Positions 16,922 through 25,477 of a stretch of 64,000 bases of DNA are shown here, piece by piece. The DNA lies in the NCBI GenBank assembly GCA_035275265.1, contig DATENC010000011.1, forward strand, positions 372,001-436,000, written 5' to 3'. How positions within the stretch are numbered: position 1 is the stretch's first letter; every line of letters begins with the position of its first letter. Source of the stretch: JACQAP01 sp035275265. GTDB lineage: Bacteria; Pseudomonadota; Gammaproteobacteria; Burkholderiales; JACQAP01. The position numbers and the translations under genes are program-made. The notes beneath the pieces are model-generated. The model worked only from the letters and a program-made list of their open reading frames with translations, was not told the origin of the DNA and did no database searches.

Positions 16922-18715
16922 CTAGAACTGGGTTTCCTCGAGCGCCAGAACGCTGGCCGCACCGTTCACGATTTCCTGCTTGCAGGGCTGCGCGAGAGGC
17001 AGGATGTGTTCCGCATAGAAACGCGCCGTGCCGATCTTGGCACGATAAAAATCGTAGTCCTCCGCGCCCTCGTCGAGGCGACGTTTGGCCAGCAACGCGG
17101 CGCGTGCCATCTGCCATCCACCGGCTACGACGCCGAAAAGTTTCAGAAACGGCACCGCCCCGGCAGCGGCGGCTCTCATATCGCGCGGAAATGTCGCCAG
17201 CAGCCAATCGGTTGCCTCAGTCAATGCTGCCACACCCTCCGAGTGCGAACGGCGGATGACCGCGATGCCCGCGTGGCTGACTTTCGCCAGTTCTGCGTCA
17301 AGGGCACGCATCTCCGCAATCATCAGCTTGATAGTCGCGCCTTTTTCGTAAGCGATCTTGCGGCCGATCAGGTCGTTCGCCTGGATTCCGGTGGTCCCCT
17401 CGTAAATCGTCGTGATGCGTGCGTCACGCAGGTATTGCGCCGCCCCGGTTTCCTCCACAAAACCCATGCCGCCGTGAACCTGCACGCCGATCGATGCAAT
17501 CTCGACGCATTGCTCAGTGCACCAGCCCTTGACTACCGGGGTAAGAAGATCGAAGAGCGCCTGATTCCGTGAGCGCTCGGTCTTGTCGGGGTGCAGGAGC
17601 GCCTTGTCCAGATACGCCGAAGCAACGGTCGCGATCGCCCGCATTGCCTCGATCTGCGCTTTCATGCTCATCAACATGCGGCGCACGTCCGGGTGGTGGA
17701 TGATGGTGACGCGATCACCGCCCTTGACACCGATCTCCCGACCCTGCACGCGAGTCCTGGCGTATTCAAGTGCGTGCTGGTAGGCGCGCTCTGCGATGGC
17801 CACACCTTCAATGCCGACCTCAAGCCGGGCGAAGTTCATCATGGTGAACATGAATTCCAAACCGCGGTTTTCTTCACCGACCAGATATCCGACCGCGCCA
17901 TCCGCGTCGCCGTAAGCCATCACGCAGGTGGGGCTGCCGTGAATGCCAAGCTTGTGTTCGATGGACACGCATTTGACATCGTTGCGCTTGCCGAGGGTCC
18001 CGTCCCCGTTCACCAGAAACTTCGGCACCAGGAACAGCGAGATGCCTTTGACTCCTTCAGGCGCGTCCGGTGTTCTTGCCAGCACCATGTGGATGATGTT
18101 TTCCGCCATGTCGTGCTCGCCCCAGGTGATGAAGATCTTGGTGCCGTGGAGCCGGTAGTGGTCACCCTCGGGAATAGCGCGAGTGCGCACCGCCGCGAGA
18201 TCGGAACCCGCCTGTGGTTCGGTGAGATTCATGGTTCCGGTCCATTTGCCCGACACTAGGTTCGGCAGATACAGCGTCTTCTGCTGGGCCAAACCGTGGC
18301 GCATCAACGCGGCAACCACGCCGGCGGTGAGCATCGGGCACAGGCAGAACGACATGTTTGACGAGTTCCACATTTCCGATGTCTGCGCCGAAATGATGTG
18401 TGGTAGTCCCTGCCCGCCGAATTGCGGGTCGCAGTTCAGTCCGGTCCAGCCACCTTCGGAGAATTGCCGGAACGCCTCCTTGAAGCCCGGTGCCGCGGTG
18501 ACGACGTTGTTATCGAGCCTGGCGCCGGTCAGGTCACCGGCCCTGTTGAGCGGATCAAGCACTCCGGCTGCAAACTTGCCCGCTTCCTCGAGCACCGCGT
18601 CAACTAGATCCGGTGTGACCTCCTCGCATCCGGGTAGCGCCGAAATATCTTTGAGCCCGACCAGTTCGTTGATTACGAACTTCATCTCTCGGATCGGCGC
18701 TGCGTATGTGGACAT
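16922..18715 (-). CDS. Acyl-CoA dehydrogenase, DmdC / C-terminal-extended family
   Basis: A 597-residue flavoprotein of the acyl-CoA dehydrogenase family with the extra C-terminal domain seen in DmdC (3-methylmercaptopropionyl-CoA dehydrogenase) and related enzymes. Seen are CDPQFGGQGLPHII, the FAD loop NLTEPQAGSDLAAVRTRA, GTKIFITWGEHDM, and QVHGGMGFVEETGAAQYLRD followed by TTIYEGTTGIQANDLIGRK, which holds the family's catalytic Glu. Most relatives act on ordinary medium- or long-chain acyl-CoA, so I do not assign DMSP use. GGGAG precedes the ATG. Its likely electron acceptor, EtfAB, is encoded 120 bp upstream. Confidence 0.88.
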   Translation of the reverse strand: MSTYAAPIREMKFVINELVGLKDISALPGCEEVTPDLVDAVLEEAGKFAAGVLDPLNRAGDLTGARLDNNVVTAAPGFKEAFRQFSEGGWTGLNCDPQFGGQGLPHIISAQTSEMWNSSNMSFCLCPMLTAGVVAALMRHGLAQQKTLYLPNLVSGKWTGTMNLTEPQAGSDLAAVRTRAIPEGDHYRLHGTKIFITWGEHDMAENIIHMVLARTPDAPEGVKGISLFLVPKFLVNGDGTLGKRNDVKCVSIEHKLGIHGSPTCVMAYGDADGAVGYLVGEENRGLEFMFTMMNFARLEVGIEGVAIAERAYQHALEYARTRVQGREIGVKGGDRVTIIHHPDVRRMLMSMKAQIEAMRAIATVASAYLDKALLHPDKTERSRNQALFDLLTPVVKGWCTEQCVEIASIGVQVHGGMGFVEETGAAQYLRDARITTIYEGTTGIQANDLIGRKIAYEKGATIKLMIAEMRALDAELAKVSHAGIAVIRRSHSEGVAALTEATDWLLATFPRDMRAAAAGAVPFLKLFGVVAGGWQMARAALLAKRRLDEGAEDYDFYRAKIGTARFYAEHILPLAQPCKQEIVNGAASVLALEETQF

Positions 18716-18835
18716 GGCTTGCTCCCGAATCGTTAAAACGGAAAACCCAAAACCAAATGACTTGCCATAAAGACGGGCCTCTCCATCGCTTTTTCTCTAT
18801 GCCCTCTGTCGCAGAAGATGTTTTTTGGTCTTTGA

Positions 18836-19765
18836 TCAAAGCTGGGAAGTGAGTTCGGGCACGGCCTGGAACAAATCGGCGACCAGCCCGTAGTCGGCGA
18901 CCTGGAAGATCGGCGCTTCGGCGTCCTTGTTGATCGCCACGATCACTTTGCTGTCCTTCATTCCGGCGAGGTGCTGGATCGCACCGGAGATACCGACCGC
19001 AATATAGAGCTCTGGCGCGACGATCTTCCCAGTCTGGCCGACCTGGTAATCGTTCGGCACAAAACCCGAATCTACTGCCGCGCGCGAGGCACCGACTGCA
19101 GCACCGAGTTTGTCCGCCAAGGTTTCCAGAATCTTGAAATTCTCGCCGCTACCCATGCCGCGGCCACCGGAAACGATGACGCGCGCGGCGGTCAATTCCG
19201 GCCGAGCCGACTTGGTGAGTTCCTGACCCACCAGGCGGGCAAAGCCGGTGTCGGCAACGGCAGGCAGGCTTTCGATTGCGGCCGTACCGCCGGTTGCGGC
19301 CGCGGCGTCGAAACCGGTCGAGCGCACAGTAATTACCTTGATCGCATCGCTGGACTGGATGGTCGCAAGCGCGTTACCCGCGTAAATCGGGCGCACGAAC
19401 GTATCGGGCGATTCGACCTTGACGATATCGGAAACCTGCGCCACATCGAGCAATGCTGCTACGCGTGGCAACACGTTCTTGCCAAAACTGGTCGCTGGCG
19501 CCAGCACATGGGTGTAATTCCTGGCGATCGAAACGATCAGCGCTGCGAGGTTCTCTGCTAGCGGACACGCGTACTGGGCTGCGTCCGCGATCAAAACTTT
19601 TTTCACCCCGGGAATTCGTGTCGCGGACTGTGCAGCTTCCGCACAATTGTGTCCGGCGACCAGAATTTCGATATCGCCGCCGATTTTCTGCGCGGCAGCG
19701 ATGGTATTGAGCACCGACGGTTTCAACTCGGCGTTGTCGTGCTCGGCTACGGCGAGAATACGCAT
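18836..19765 (-). CDS. etfA: Electron transfer flavoprotein subunit alpha
   Basis: About 309 residues. EtfA holds the FAD that takes electrons from acyl-CoA dehydrogenases and hands them to ETF-quinone oxidoreductase. The C-terminal FAD-binding half has VSGGRGMGSGENFKILE, GAAVGASRAAVDSGF, QVGQTGKIVAPELYIAVG and ISGAIQHLAGMKDSK, all family signatures. The ATG at 19765 overlaps the etfB stop (TGATG); an apparent TTG one codon earlier is not needed. Coupled translation with etfB fits the 1:1 heterodimer. Confidence 0.95.
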   Translation of the reverse strand: MRILAVAEHDNAELKPSVLNTIAAAQKIGGDIEILVAGHNCAEAAQSATRIPGVKKVLIADAAQYACPLAENLAALIVSIARNYTHVLAPATSFGKNVLPRVAALLDVAQVSDIVKVESPDTFVRPIYAGNALATIQSSDAIKVITVRSTGFDAAAATGGTAAIESLPAVADTGFARLVGQELTKSARPELTAARVIVSGGRGMGSGENFKILETLADKLGAAVGASRAAVDSGFVPNDYQVGQTGKIVAPELYIAVGISGAIQHLAGMKDSKVIVAINKDAEAPIFQVADYGLVADLFQAVPELTSQL

Positions 19766-20514
19766 CAAATCACCTTGGCTTCATTCTTGAGTTTCTGTAC
19801 CAGCTCCGTCACGTTCTTCACGACCTGGCCGGCGCTGCGTTTCGGCGGCTCCTGCACCTTGAGCGTCTTCAGCCGCGGCGCGACGTCGACGCCGAGCGCG
19901 TCCGGCGTCAGGGTTTCGAATGGCTTCTTCTTGGCTTTCATGATGTTCGGCAGCGTCACATAACGCGGCTCGTTCAACCGAAGGTCGGTGGTCACCACCG
20001 CTGGCAGATTGACGGATAGCGTCTCCAGCCCGCCGTCCACTTCACGGGTTACTTCCAGGGCGTTGCCGCTTACCTTCACCTTCGAGGCGAAAGTGGCCTG
20101 CGACCAGTCGAGCAGCGCTGCCAGCATCTGGCCGGTCTGGTTGGAGTCGTCGTCGATCGCCTGCTTGCCCATAATGACCAGAGCGGGCTGTTCCCTGGCA
20201 ACGACCGCCTTGAGGATCTTTGCCACGGCGAGCGGCTGCGTTTCGACAGCGGTATCCACCAGAATTGCGCGGTCGGCGCCGATTGCCAATGCGGTACGCA
20301 GCGTCTCCTGGCATTGGGTGGAGCCCACGGAGATCGCGATGATCTCGGTGGCAGTCCCCGCCTCCTTGAGCCGCACCGCTTCTTCCACCGCAATCTCGTC
20401 GAAGGGATTCATGGACATCTTCACATTGGCTGTTTCAACGCCGGTGCCGTCGGTCCTCACCCGCACTTTGACATTGAAGTCCACGACCCGCTTTACCGCG
20501 ACCAGTACCTTCAT
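19765..20514 (-). CDS. etfB: Electron transfer flavoprotein subunit beta
   Basis: 249 residues with the EtfB N-terminus KVLVAVKRVVDFNVKVRV. It also has the AMP-binding region IMGKQAIDDDSNQTGQMLA and the recognition-loop segment LPAVVTTDLRLNEPRYVTLPNIMKAKKKP, which contacts acyl-CoA dehydrogenases. AAAGG lies upstream of the ATG. First gene of the etfBA pair; the two dehydrogenases (16922 and 14214) downstream on the same strand are natural partners. Confidence 0.95.
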   Translation of the reverse strand: MKVLVAVKRVVDFNVKVRVRTDGTGVETANVKMSMNPFDEIAVEEAVRLKEAGTATEIIAISVGSTQCQETLRTALAIGADRAILVDTAVETQPLAVAKILKAVVAREQPALVIMGKQAIDDDSNQTGQMLAALLDWSQATFASKVKVSGNALEVTREVDGGLETLSVNLPAVVTTDLRLNEPRYVTLPNIMKAKKKPFETLTPDALGVDVAPRLKTLKVQEPPKRSAGQVVKNVTELVQKLKNEAKVI

Positions 20515-20590
20515 TTCATGGACCTTTGCCTATTAGAAAAGGGGTGAGATTCTACCAGCAGCAAAGTCAATGACTTTCAGTGCAAGGGTA

Positions 20591-22222
20591 TCAAGCAGTT
20601 TTCGCTTGTTCACGCAGAACGTTTTTCTGAATCTTGCCGGTAGAAGTCTTGGGCAGCGGACCGAAAACCACCTTGCGTGGACATTTGAAGCCCGCCAGCC
20701 GCTCTCGGCAAAAATCGATGATGTCTTGTTCCGTAACCGCCGCCTCGCCGCTCTTGAGGGTCACGAATGCGCACGGTGTCTCTCCCCATTTTTCATCTGG
20801 CCTGGCTACCACAGCTGCTTCCAGCACTTGCGGATGCCGATAAAGCACATCCTCCACTTCGATCGTGGAAATGTTCTCTCCGCCGGAAATGATGATGTCT
20901 TTGGACCGGTCCTTGATTCTCGCGTAGCCGTCCGGATACATCACTGCCAGATCTCCGGTGTGGAACCAGCCGCCGTCGAACGCCTCTTCAGTGGCCTTTG
21001 GATTCTTGAGATAGCCTTTCATGGTGATGTTGCCGCGAAAGAAGATTTCGCCCATGGTGATTCCGTCGCGTGATACGGGTTTCAGCGTCTTGGGATCGAG
21101 CACGTCCATTCCTTCCTGCAACACGTAACGCACGCCCTGCCGTCCGTTGAGCTCGGCACGCTGGTCCGGCGGCAGGTCGTCCCACTCCGGATGCTTGGCG
21201 CACACCGATGCCGGCCCGTACACCTCCGTCAATCCATAGACATGAGTGAGGTCCACACCCATGCGCTCCATGCCTTCGATGACCGCGGGCGGCGGCGCAG
21301 CGCCCGCCACCATGGCAGAAATCTTGTGATCGATTCCAGCACGTAGTCCGGCGGGCGCATTGATCAACATGTTGTGAACCACTGGCGCGCCACAGAAATG
21401 CGTGACTTTGTGACGCCGGATCAGGTCGAAAATCGGTGCCGCTTCGACTCGCCGCAGGCACACGCTGGTGCCGGCCAGCGCCGCCAATGTCCACGGAAAG
21501 CACCAGCCGTTGCAATGGAACATAGGCAGCGTCCACAGATATACCGGGAAATGCGGCATCGCCCAGGTGACGATATTGCTGATCGCATTGAGATAGGCCC
21601 CGCGATGATGCGTAACCACACCTTTGGGATTTCCGGTCGTGCCCGAGGTATACGACAGCGCGATTGCGTCCCACTCATCGTCCGGAAGCCTCCAGTCGAA
21701 ATCCGGATCGCCTCCGCCGATGAAATTCTCATACTCGGCCTCGCCCAGCAGTTCGCCGCCCGCGCCCAAAGGATCGACGAGATCGACTACAACCGGCTTG
21801 TGCTCGATGTGGCGCAGTGCCTCTGCGATCGTGGTGGAATACTCGCAATCAGTGATCAGCACCTTGGCCTCGCCGTGAGTGAGCATGAACGCTATGGTCT
21901 CGGCATCCAGGCGCGTATTGAGCGTATTCAGAACCGCACCGGTCATCGGCACCCCGTAATGGGCCTCGAACATGGCCGGCACGTTAGGCGCCATGACGGC
22001 AACCGTGTCCCCGATGCCGATCCCTCGCCGGGTGAGCGCCGAGGCCAGTCGGCGGCAGCGCTGGTAGGTTTGCGCCCAAGTCAGCCGCCGCTCGCCGTGC
22101 ACTACCGCGACGCGTCGCGGATAGACCTCCGCGGCCCGCGCCAAAAATGACAACGGTGACAGGGCAGCATGATTGGCCTGATTTCGATCCAGGCCGATTC
22201 GGTAGGAATTGATGCGCTTCAA
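20591..22222 (-). CDS. Medium/long-chain acyl-CoA synthetase (AlkK-like, AMP-forming)
   Basis: About 543 residues of the ANL superfamily, closest by eye to AlkK-type and cinnamate/medium-chain fatty acid ligases. Motifs are ALSYTSGTTGNPKGVVTHHR, HVYGLTEVYGPA, FHTGDLAVMYPDGYARIKDR and SGGENISTIEVEDVLYRHP with the catalytic lysine KTSTGKIQKNVLR. The SGGENIS and YPDGY pattern separates it from the ligase at 7170. Homologues begin near N-x-Y-x-x-GLDRNQANHA. The best start is a TTG at 22222 with GGAG a few bases upstream; an ATG at 22273 is the alternative. It is likely first in an operon with etfBA, 76 bp downstream. Confidence 0.88.
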   Translation of the reverse strand: MKRINSYRIGLDRNQANHAALSPLSFLARAAEVYPRRVAVVHGERRLTWAQTYQRCRRLASALTRRGIGIGDTVAVMAPNVPAMFEAHYGVPMTGAVLNTLNTRLDAETIAFMLTHGEAKVLITDCEYSTTIAEALRHIEHKPVVVDLVDPLGAGGELLGEAEYENFIGGGDPDFDWRLPDDEWDAIALSYTSGTTGNPKGVVTHHRGAYLNAISNIVTWAMPHFPVYLWTLPMFHCNGWCFPWTLAALAGTSVCLRRVEAAPIFDLIRRHKVTHFCGAPVVHNMLINAPAGLRAGIDHKISAMVAGAAPPPAVIEGMERMGVDLTHVYGLTEVYGPASVCAKHPEWDDLPPDQRAELNGRQGVRYVLQEGMDVLDPKTLKPVSRDGITMGEIFFRGNITMKGYLKNPKATEEAFDGGWFHTGDLAVMYPDGYARIKDRSKDIIISGGENISTIEVEDVLYRHPQVLEAAVVARPDEKWGETPCAFVTLKSGEAAVTEQDIIDFCRERLAGFKCPRKVVFGPLPKTSTGKIQKNVLREQAKTA

Positions 22223-22512
22223 AGCTGCTCCGGAGCCGACAAAATTCAGGGCGCCGAAATCTTGCAGCCGCATCCCACTGCGGTGTTCCGGCAGGGTCCA
22301 ATAATAAGGGATTGCGTCGATTCCACGGGCGGGAGGCTACTGACAAAACCTCGAAAACCGTGGAAGATTGTTCGCAAAGAGCTTGACGCAAGTGAAGAAA
22401 TTTATCCCGAGCGCTTGCCGGATCAGCTTTGAATGGTGATAAGATTATCGTCCCCGAAAGCATGCACCCGCCAAGGAAGCCTGTTTGAAGCCGACTACGC
22501 AGGTGATATTCG

Positions 22513-23709
22513 ATGATGCCTGAGCGCGCCAACCGCACGTTCATTTGCAGCGTGCTGTTCCTGGATATCGCCGAATACTCGAAGAAGCCGGTGTCGGAGC
22601 AGATACAACTCAAGGATCAGTTCAACACACTGATTGCCGAGGCTATTCGCGACATAGCGTCGAACGATCGGATCATTCTGGATACCGGCGACGGGGTGGC
22701 GATCAATTTCCTCGGCGATCCTGAAGACGCACTGTTCGTGGCGATGAGCCTGCGCGAATCGTTTGCCCCCAGGCCCAACGAACCGCCCAAGCTTCCGGCC
22801 CGCATCGGTGTCAACCTCGGTCCGGTGCGGTTGGTACGTGATCTCAACGGGCAGCCCAATATCATCGGCGACGGTATTAACGTCGCTCAACGCGTCATGG
22901 GATTTGCGTTACCGGGGCAAATTCTCGTGACTCGCTCCTACTTTGAGATGGTGTCGCATATTTCCGAAGGTTACGCCAAGCTGTTCCGCAACGAAGGCTC
23001 GCGCACCGACAAACACGTTCGCGAGCACGACATCTACAGCGTGGGCTACACCAAGGCCGATGACAAAGCAATTCGTTCTCCGGCCGAGCGTGCTCGGGTT
23101 TCAACCACTGAGGGCATACGCCAGCAGGCCACGGCAACCATGGCGACAGGGACCGGCAATTTGCTGGCCGTGATCGATCCCTGGCTGAACAACAGGACCA
23201 TTGCTTACGGGACCGCAACCCTGTCTGTGGGCGCGTTCGCGTTGGCAGTACTGCTCAACTTTCTCGGCCAGGGCGACGTGCCGGCGGCCCCAGTAAGGCA
23301 CGAAGCTCAGACGGCGCCAAAGAAATCCCAAACCGCCGCCAAAGCCGAGGCGCCTTCCATTTTCGGGTTTCCAAGGGCCGCAGAGAAAAAACCGGCTGCC
23401 GGCGTGAAGACTGCCGCGACGGAAGAAGCCCGGGAGAAAAGAAATTCCGTGTTGGAGTCCTTGTCCGCAGATGAGGAACCGAAGGTCGCCGCACCGATCG
23501 GCACCGGGGTAGTCGTGCTCGCGATTGCGCCATGGGGAGAAGTTTACGTGGATGGCGACCGCGTCGGAGTAAGTCCGCCGGTAAACGAAGTGGAGGTCGC
23601 GCCTGGCAAACGCAGGATCGAGATCCGCAATGGGAGTTTTCCCGCTTACACCCAGGTAGTCGACGTGAAAGCGGACCAGAAAGTGCGCATCAAACATAAG
23701 TTCAACTAG
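22513..23709 (+). CDS. Class III nucleotide cyclase-like protein with C-terminal PEGA domain
   Basis: 398 residues. The N-terminal cyclase homology domain (about 10-180) has the first metal Asp in LFLDIAEYSK, the second in LDTGDGVAINFLGD, and the transition-state Asn/Arg in GINVAQRVMG. The substrate-binding Lys normally four residues before GD is a leucine (RIILDTGDG), so cyclase activity is uncertain. One membrane helix (GTATLSVGAFALAVLLNFLG) follows. A Lys/Ala-rich linker then leads to a PEGA domain (APWGEVYVDGDRVGVSPP) that would lie outside the membrane and may bind surface partners. It opens a three-gene cassette with a lipoprotein and a kinase; the next gene is 14 bp away. Confidence 0.8.
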   Translation: MMPERANRTFICSVLFLDIAEYSKKPVSEQIQLKDQFNTLIAEAIRDIASNDRIILDTGDGVAINFLGDPEDALFVAMSLRESFAPRPNEPPKLPARIGVNLGPVRLVRDLNGQPNIIGDGINVAQRVMGFALPGQILVTRSYFEMVSHISEGYAKLFRNEGSRTDKHVREHDIYSVGYTKADDKAIRSPAERARVSTTEGIRQQATATMATGTGNLLAVIDPWLNNRTIAYGTATLSVGAFALAVLLNFLGQGDVPAAPVRHEAQTAPKKSQTAAKAEAPSIFGFPRAAEKKPAAGVKTAATEEAREKRNSVLESLSADEEPKVAAPIGTGVVVLAIAPWGEVYVDGDRVGVSPPVNEVEVAPGKRRIEIRNGSFPAYTQVVDVKADQKVRIKHKFN

Positions 23710-23723
23710 AACAACATAAGACC

Positions 23724-24113
23724 ATGCCCACTATCCGACTTACATTGGTAGTCATCCTGGCCATGAATCTTTCAGCCGGCTGCTCGACAGGTTCGTTCAG
23801 GGACATTTTCCTTCCCCGGACGGCGGGAAGCAGCTACCTCGAAGAAGGCATCCGCAACTACGAGGAGGGAAACTACCGGACCTCCAGCCGACGGCTCCAG
23901 TACGCGCTGGAAGAAGGCCTGACCCGTCCTGATCGCGTCAAGGCGCATAAGTACCTGGCGTTCATCGCATGCGTGTCAGGCCAGCAACTCACCTGCCGCG
24001 AGGAGTTCAGCATCGCAGTGGAGCTCGACCCGTCGTTCGAACTCGACGCCGCAGAATCCGGACACCCTATCTGGGGGCCGGTTTACAAGAGTGTGAAGGC
24101 AAAACAGAAGTGA
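23724..24113 (+). CDS. TssQ-like (T6SS-associated) TPR lipoprotein
   Basis: 129 residues with a lipoprotein signal: hydrophobic RLTLVVILAMNLSAGC, with the lipobox Cys near residue 20. The mature part has a TPR-like helix pair (YLEEGIRNYEEGNYRTSSRRLQ) and the run HKYLAFIACVSGQQLTCREEF, ending GHPIWGPVYKSVKA. This resembles proteins named TssQ in type VI secretion annotations. No T6SS structural genes are present here, so the name marks a family only. It probably sits on a membrane face and scaffolds its neighbours, the PEGA/cyclase protein and the kinase. Confidence 0.65.
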   Translation: MPTIRLTLVVILAMNLSAGCSTGSFRDIFLPRTAGSSYLEEGIRNYEEGNYRTSSRRLQYALEEGLTRPDRVKAHKYLAFIACVSGQQLTCREEFSIAVELDPSFELDAAESGHPIWGPVYKSVKAKQK

Positions 24114-24126
24114 CGAACGTCGCCCG

Positions 24127-25452
24127 ATGACTCCGAATAGCTCGATCGCCACGCTGGGCCGCTACGAAATTCTGGCCGAACTGGGTCAGGGTGCTATGGG
24201 TGTTGTCTACAAAGCGCGCGACCCGATGCTCGATCGCGTGGTTGCGATCAAGACTGTGAACCTGACCCTGCCCAAGGAAGAGCTGGCGGAGTACGAAGCA
24301 CGCTTCTACCAGGAGGCCAAGGCTGCCGGCGGCCTGTCCCACCGCAACATCGTCACCATCTACGACATCGGCCGCAGCGAACGCATCGCCTATATGGCCA
24401 TGGAGTTCCTCGAAGGCGATGAGCTGCGCAAACTGTTGCAGGCGCGGGATCCCATCCCCGTTTCCCAGGCACTGGAGATCGGCGCTCAGGTCGCCGAAGG
24501 CCTGCAGTATGCACACGAGCGCCAGATCATCCACCGTGATATCAAGCCGGCGAACATCATGGTATTGCACGACGGACTGGTGAAAATCACCGATTTCGGC
24601 ATTGCTCGCATGCGCAATAACGAAGTGAAGACGATGACCGGCATGATATTGGGGTCCCCCAAATACATGTCGCCGGAACAGGTGTCGGGAAAGCGTGCGG
24701 ATACCCGGTCCGACATCTTTTCCCTCGGGGTGGTGATCTACGAGATGCTCACCGGAACCTCGCCGTTCGTGGCTGACAATATCCATGGCGTGATGTATCA
24801 GACTATGAACTTCAATCCGCCGGCGCCAAAAACGCTCAATCCCGACCTGCCGGATGTGCTGAATTTCATCATCGCCAAAGCTCTGGCGAAGAATCTCGAC
24901 GATCGCTATCAGAAATCCAACGATCTCGCCCACGATCTGCGCGAGGCCATGGCCACATTGACAGGCGTATCAACGCCGGAAGTGGTCACGGGTCCGACCG
25001 AGGGCGGGCCTTTCGTGCTGCCCGAATCGCCGCTGACCCGCCAGCAAGACAGGGCGGCGCGCATTCTCGGGCCGGCAAGCACAAATCCCGATCTACAGTC
25101 CGAAGAAGAGCAGTCGGACTCTTCATCGGGAAGCATGCAGCCGGCGCTGGGATTGTCCAAGGCATTCGATTCCTTTGATGCCACAATGCGCCTCGCGGCG
25201 CTGACAGGAATGGAAAAAGAACTGGACGAGTTTTCCGAAACGCAGAAAATCGCGCGGCTCAAAGCCCTTTCGAAGGCCAAGCGCGCGCCGGCGACATCCC
25301 CGCTCTCTGCCAGTTCGACCTGGCAGCAATCCGGCGGTCTGGTTCGATCGGTGGGTAGCGGTGGCGAGTCCGCTGGAGTCAACCTTAAGCTGGTTTGGAT
25401 AAGCAGCGCGTTATTGACTCTCGCCGCTGCCGCGCTGTTTCTGTTGCGCTAA
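24127..25452 (+). CDS. Membrane-anchored serine/threonine protein kinase (PknB-like)
   Basis: 441 residues. The kinase domain (about 12-275) is complete: glycine loop ELGQGAMGVVY, Lys42 in VVAIKTV, catalytic HRDIKPANIM (Asp138), DFGIARM (Asp156), the activation segment ending GSPKYMSPEQ and the DTRSDIFSLGVVIYEMLTG helix. A low-complexity linker follows, rich in Ser, Thr and Glu with possible autophosphorylation sites. The last 20 residues form one membrane helix ending LLR, so there is no external sensor domain and input must come from partners. The cassette gene order and 13-bp gap imply cotranscription. Confidence 0.9.
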   Translation: MTPNSSIATLGRYEILAELGQGAMGVVYKARDPMLDRVVAIKTVNLTLPKEELAEYEARFYQEAKAAGGLSHRNIVTIYDIGRSERIAYMAMEFLEGDELRKLLQARDPIPVSQALEIGAQVAEGLQYAHERQIIHRDIKPANIMVLHDGLVKITDFGIARMRNNEVKTMTGMILGSPKYMSPEQVSGKRADTRSDIFSLGVVIYEMLTGTSPFVADNIHGVMYQTMNFNPPAPKTLNPDLPDVLNFIIAKALAKNLDDRYQKSNDLAHDLREAMATLTGVSTPEVVTGPTEGGPFVLPESPLTRQQDRAARILGPASTNPDLQSEEEQSDSSSGSMQPALGLSKAFDSFDATMRLAALTGMEKELDEFSETQKIARLKALSKAKRAPATSPLSASSTWQQSGGLVRSVGSGGESAGVNLKLVWISSALLTLAAAALFLLR

Positions 25453-25477
25453 GGTAGTCACTCAATTACTTAGCCGG

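Noticed and set aside
18830..18841. Perfect palindrome CTTTGATCAAAG
   Set aside because: It covers the etfA stop codon and no promoter context supports an operator; a 12-bp palindrome can arise by chance.
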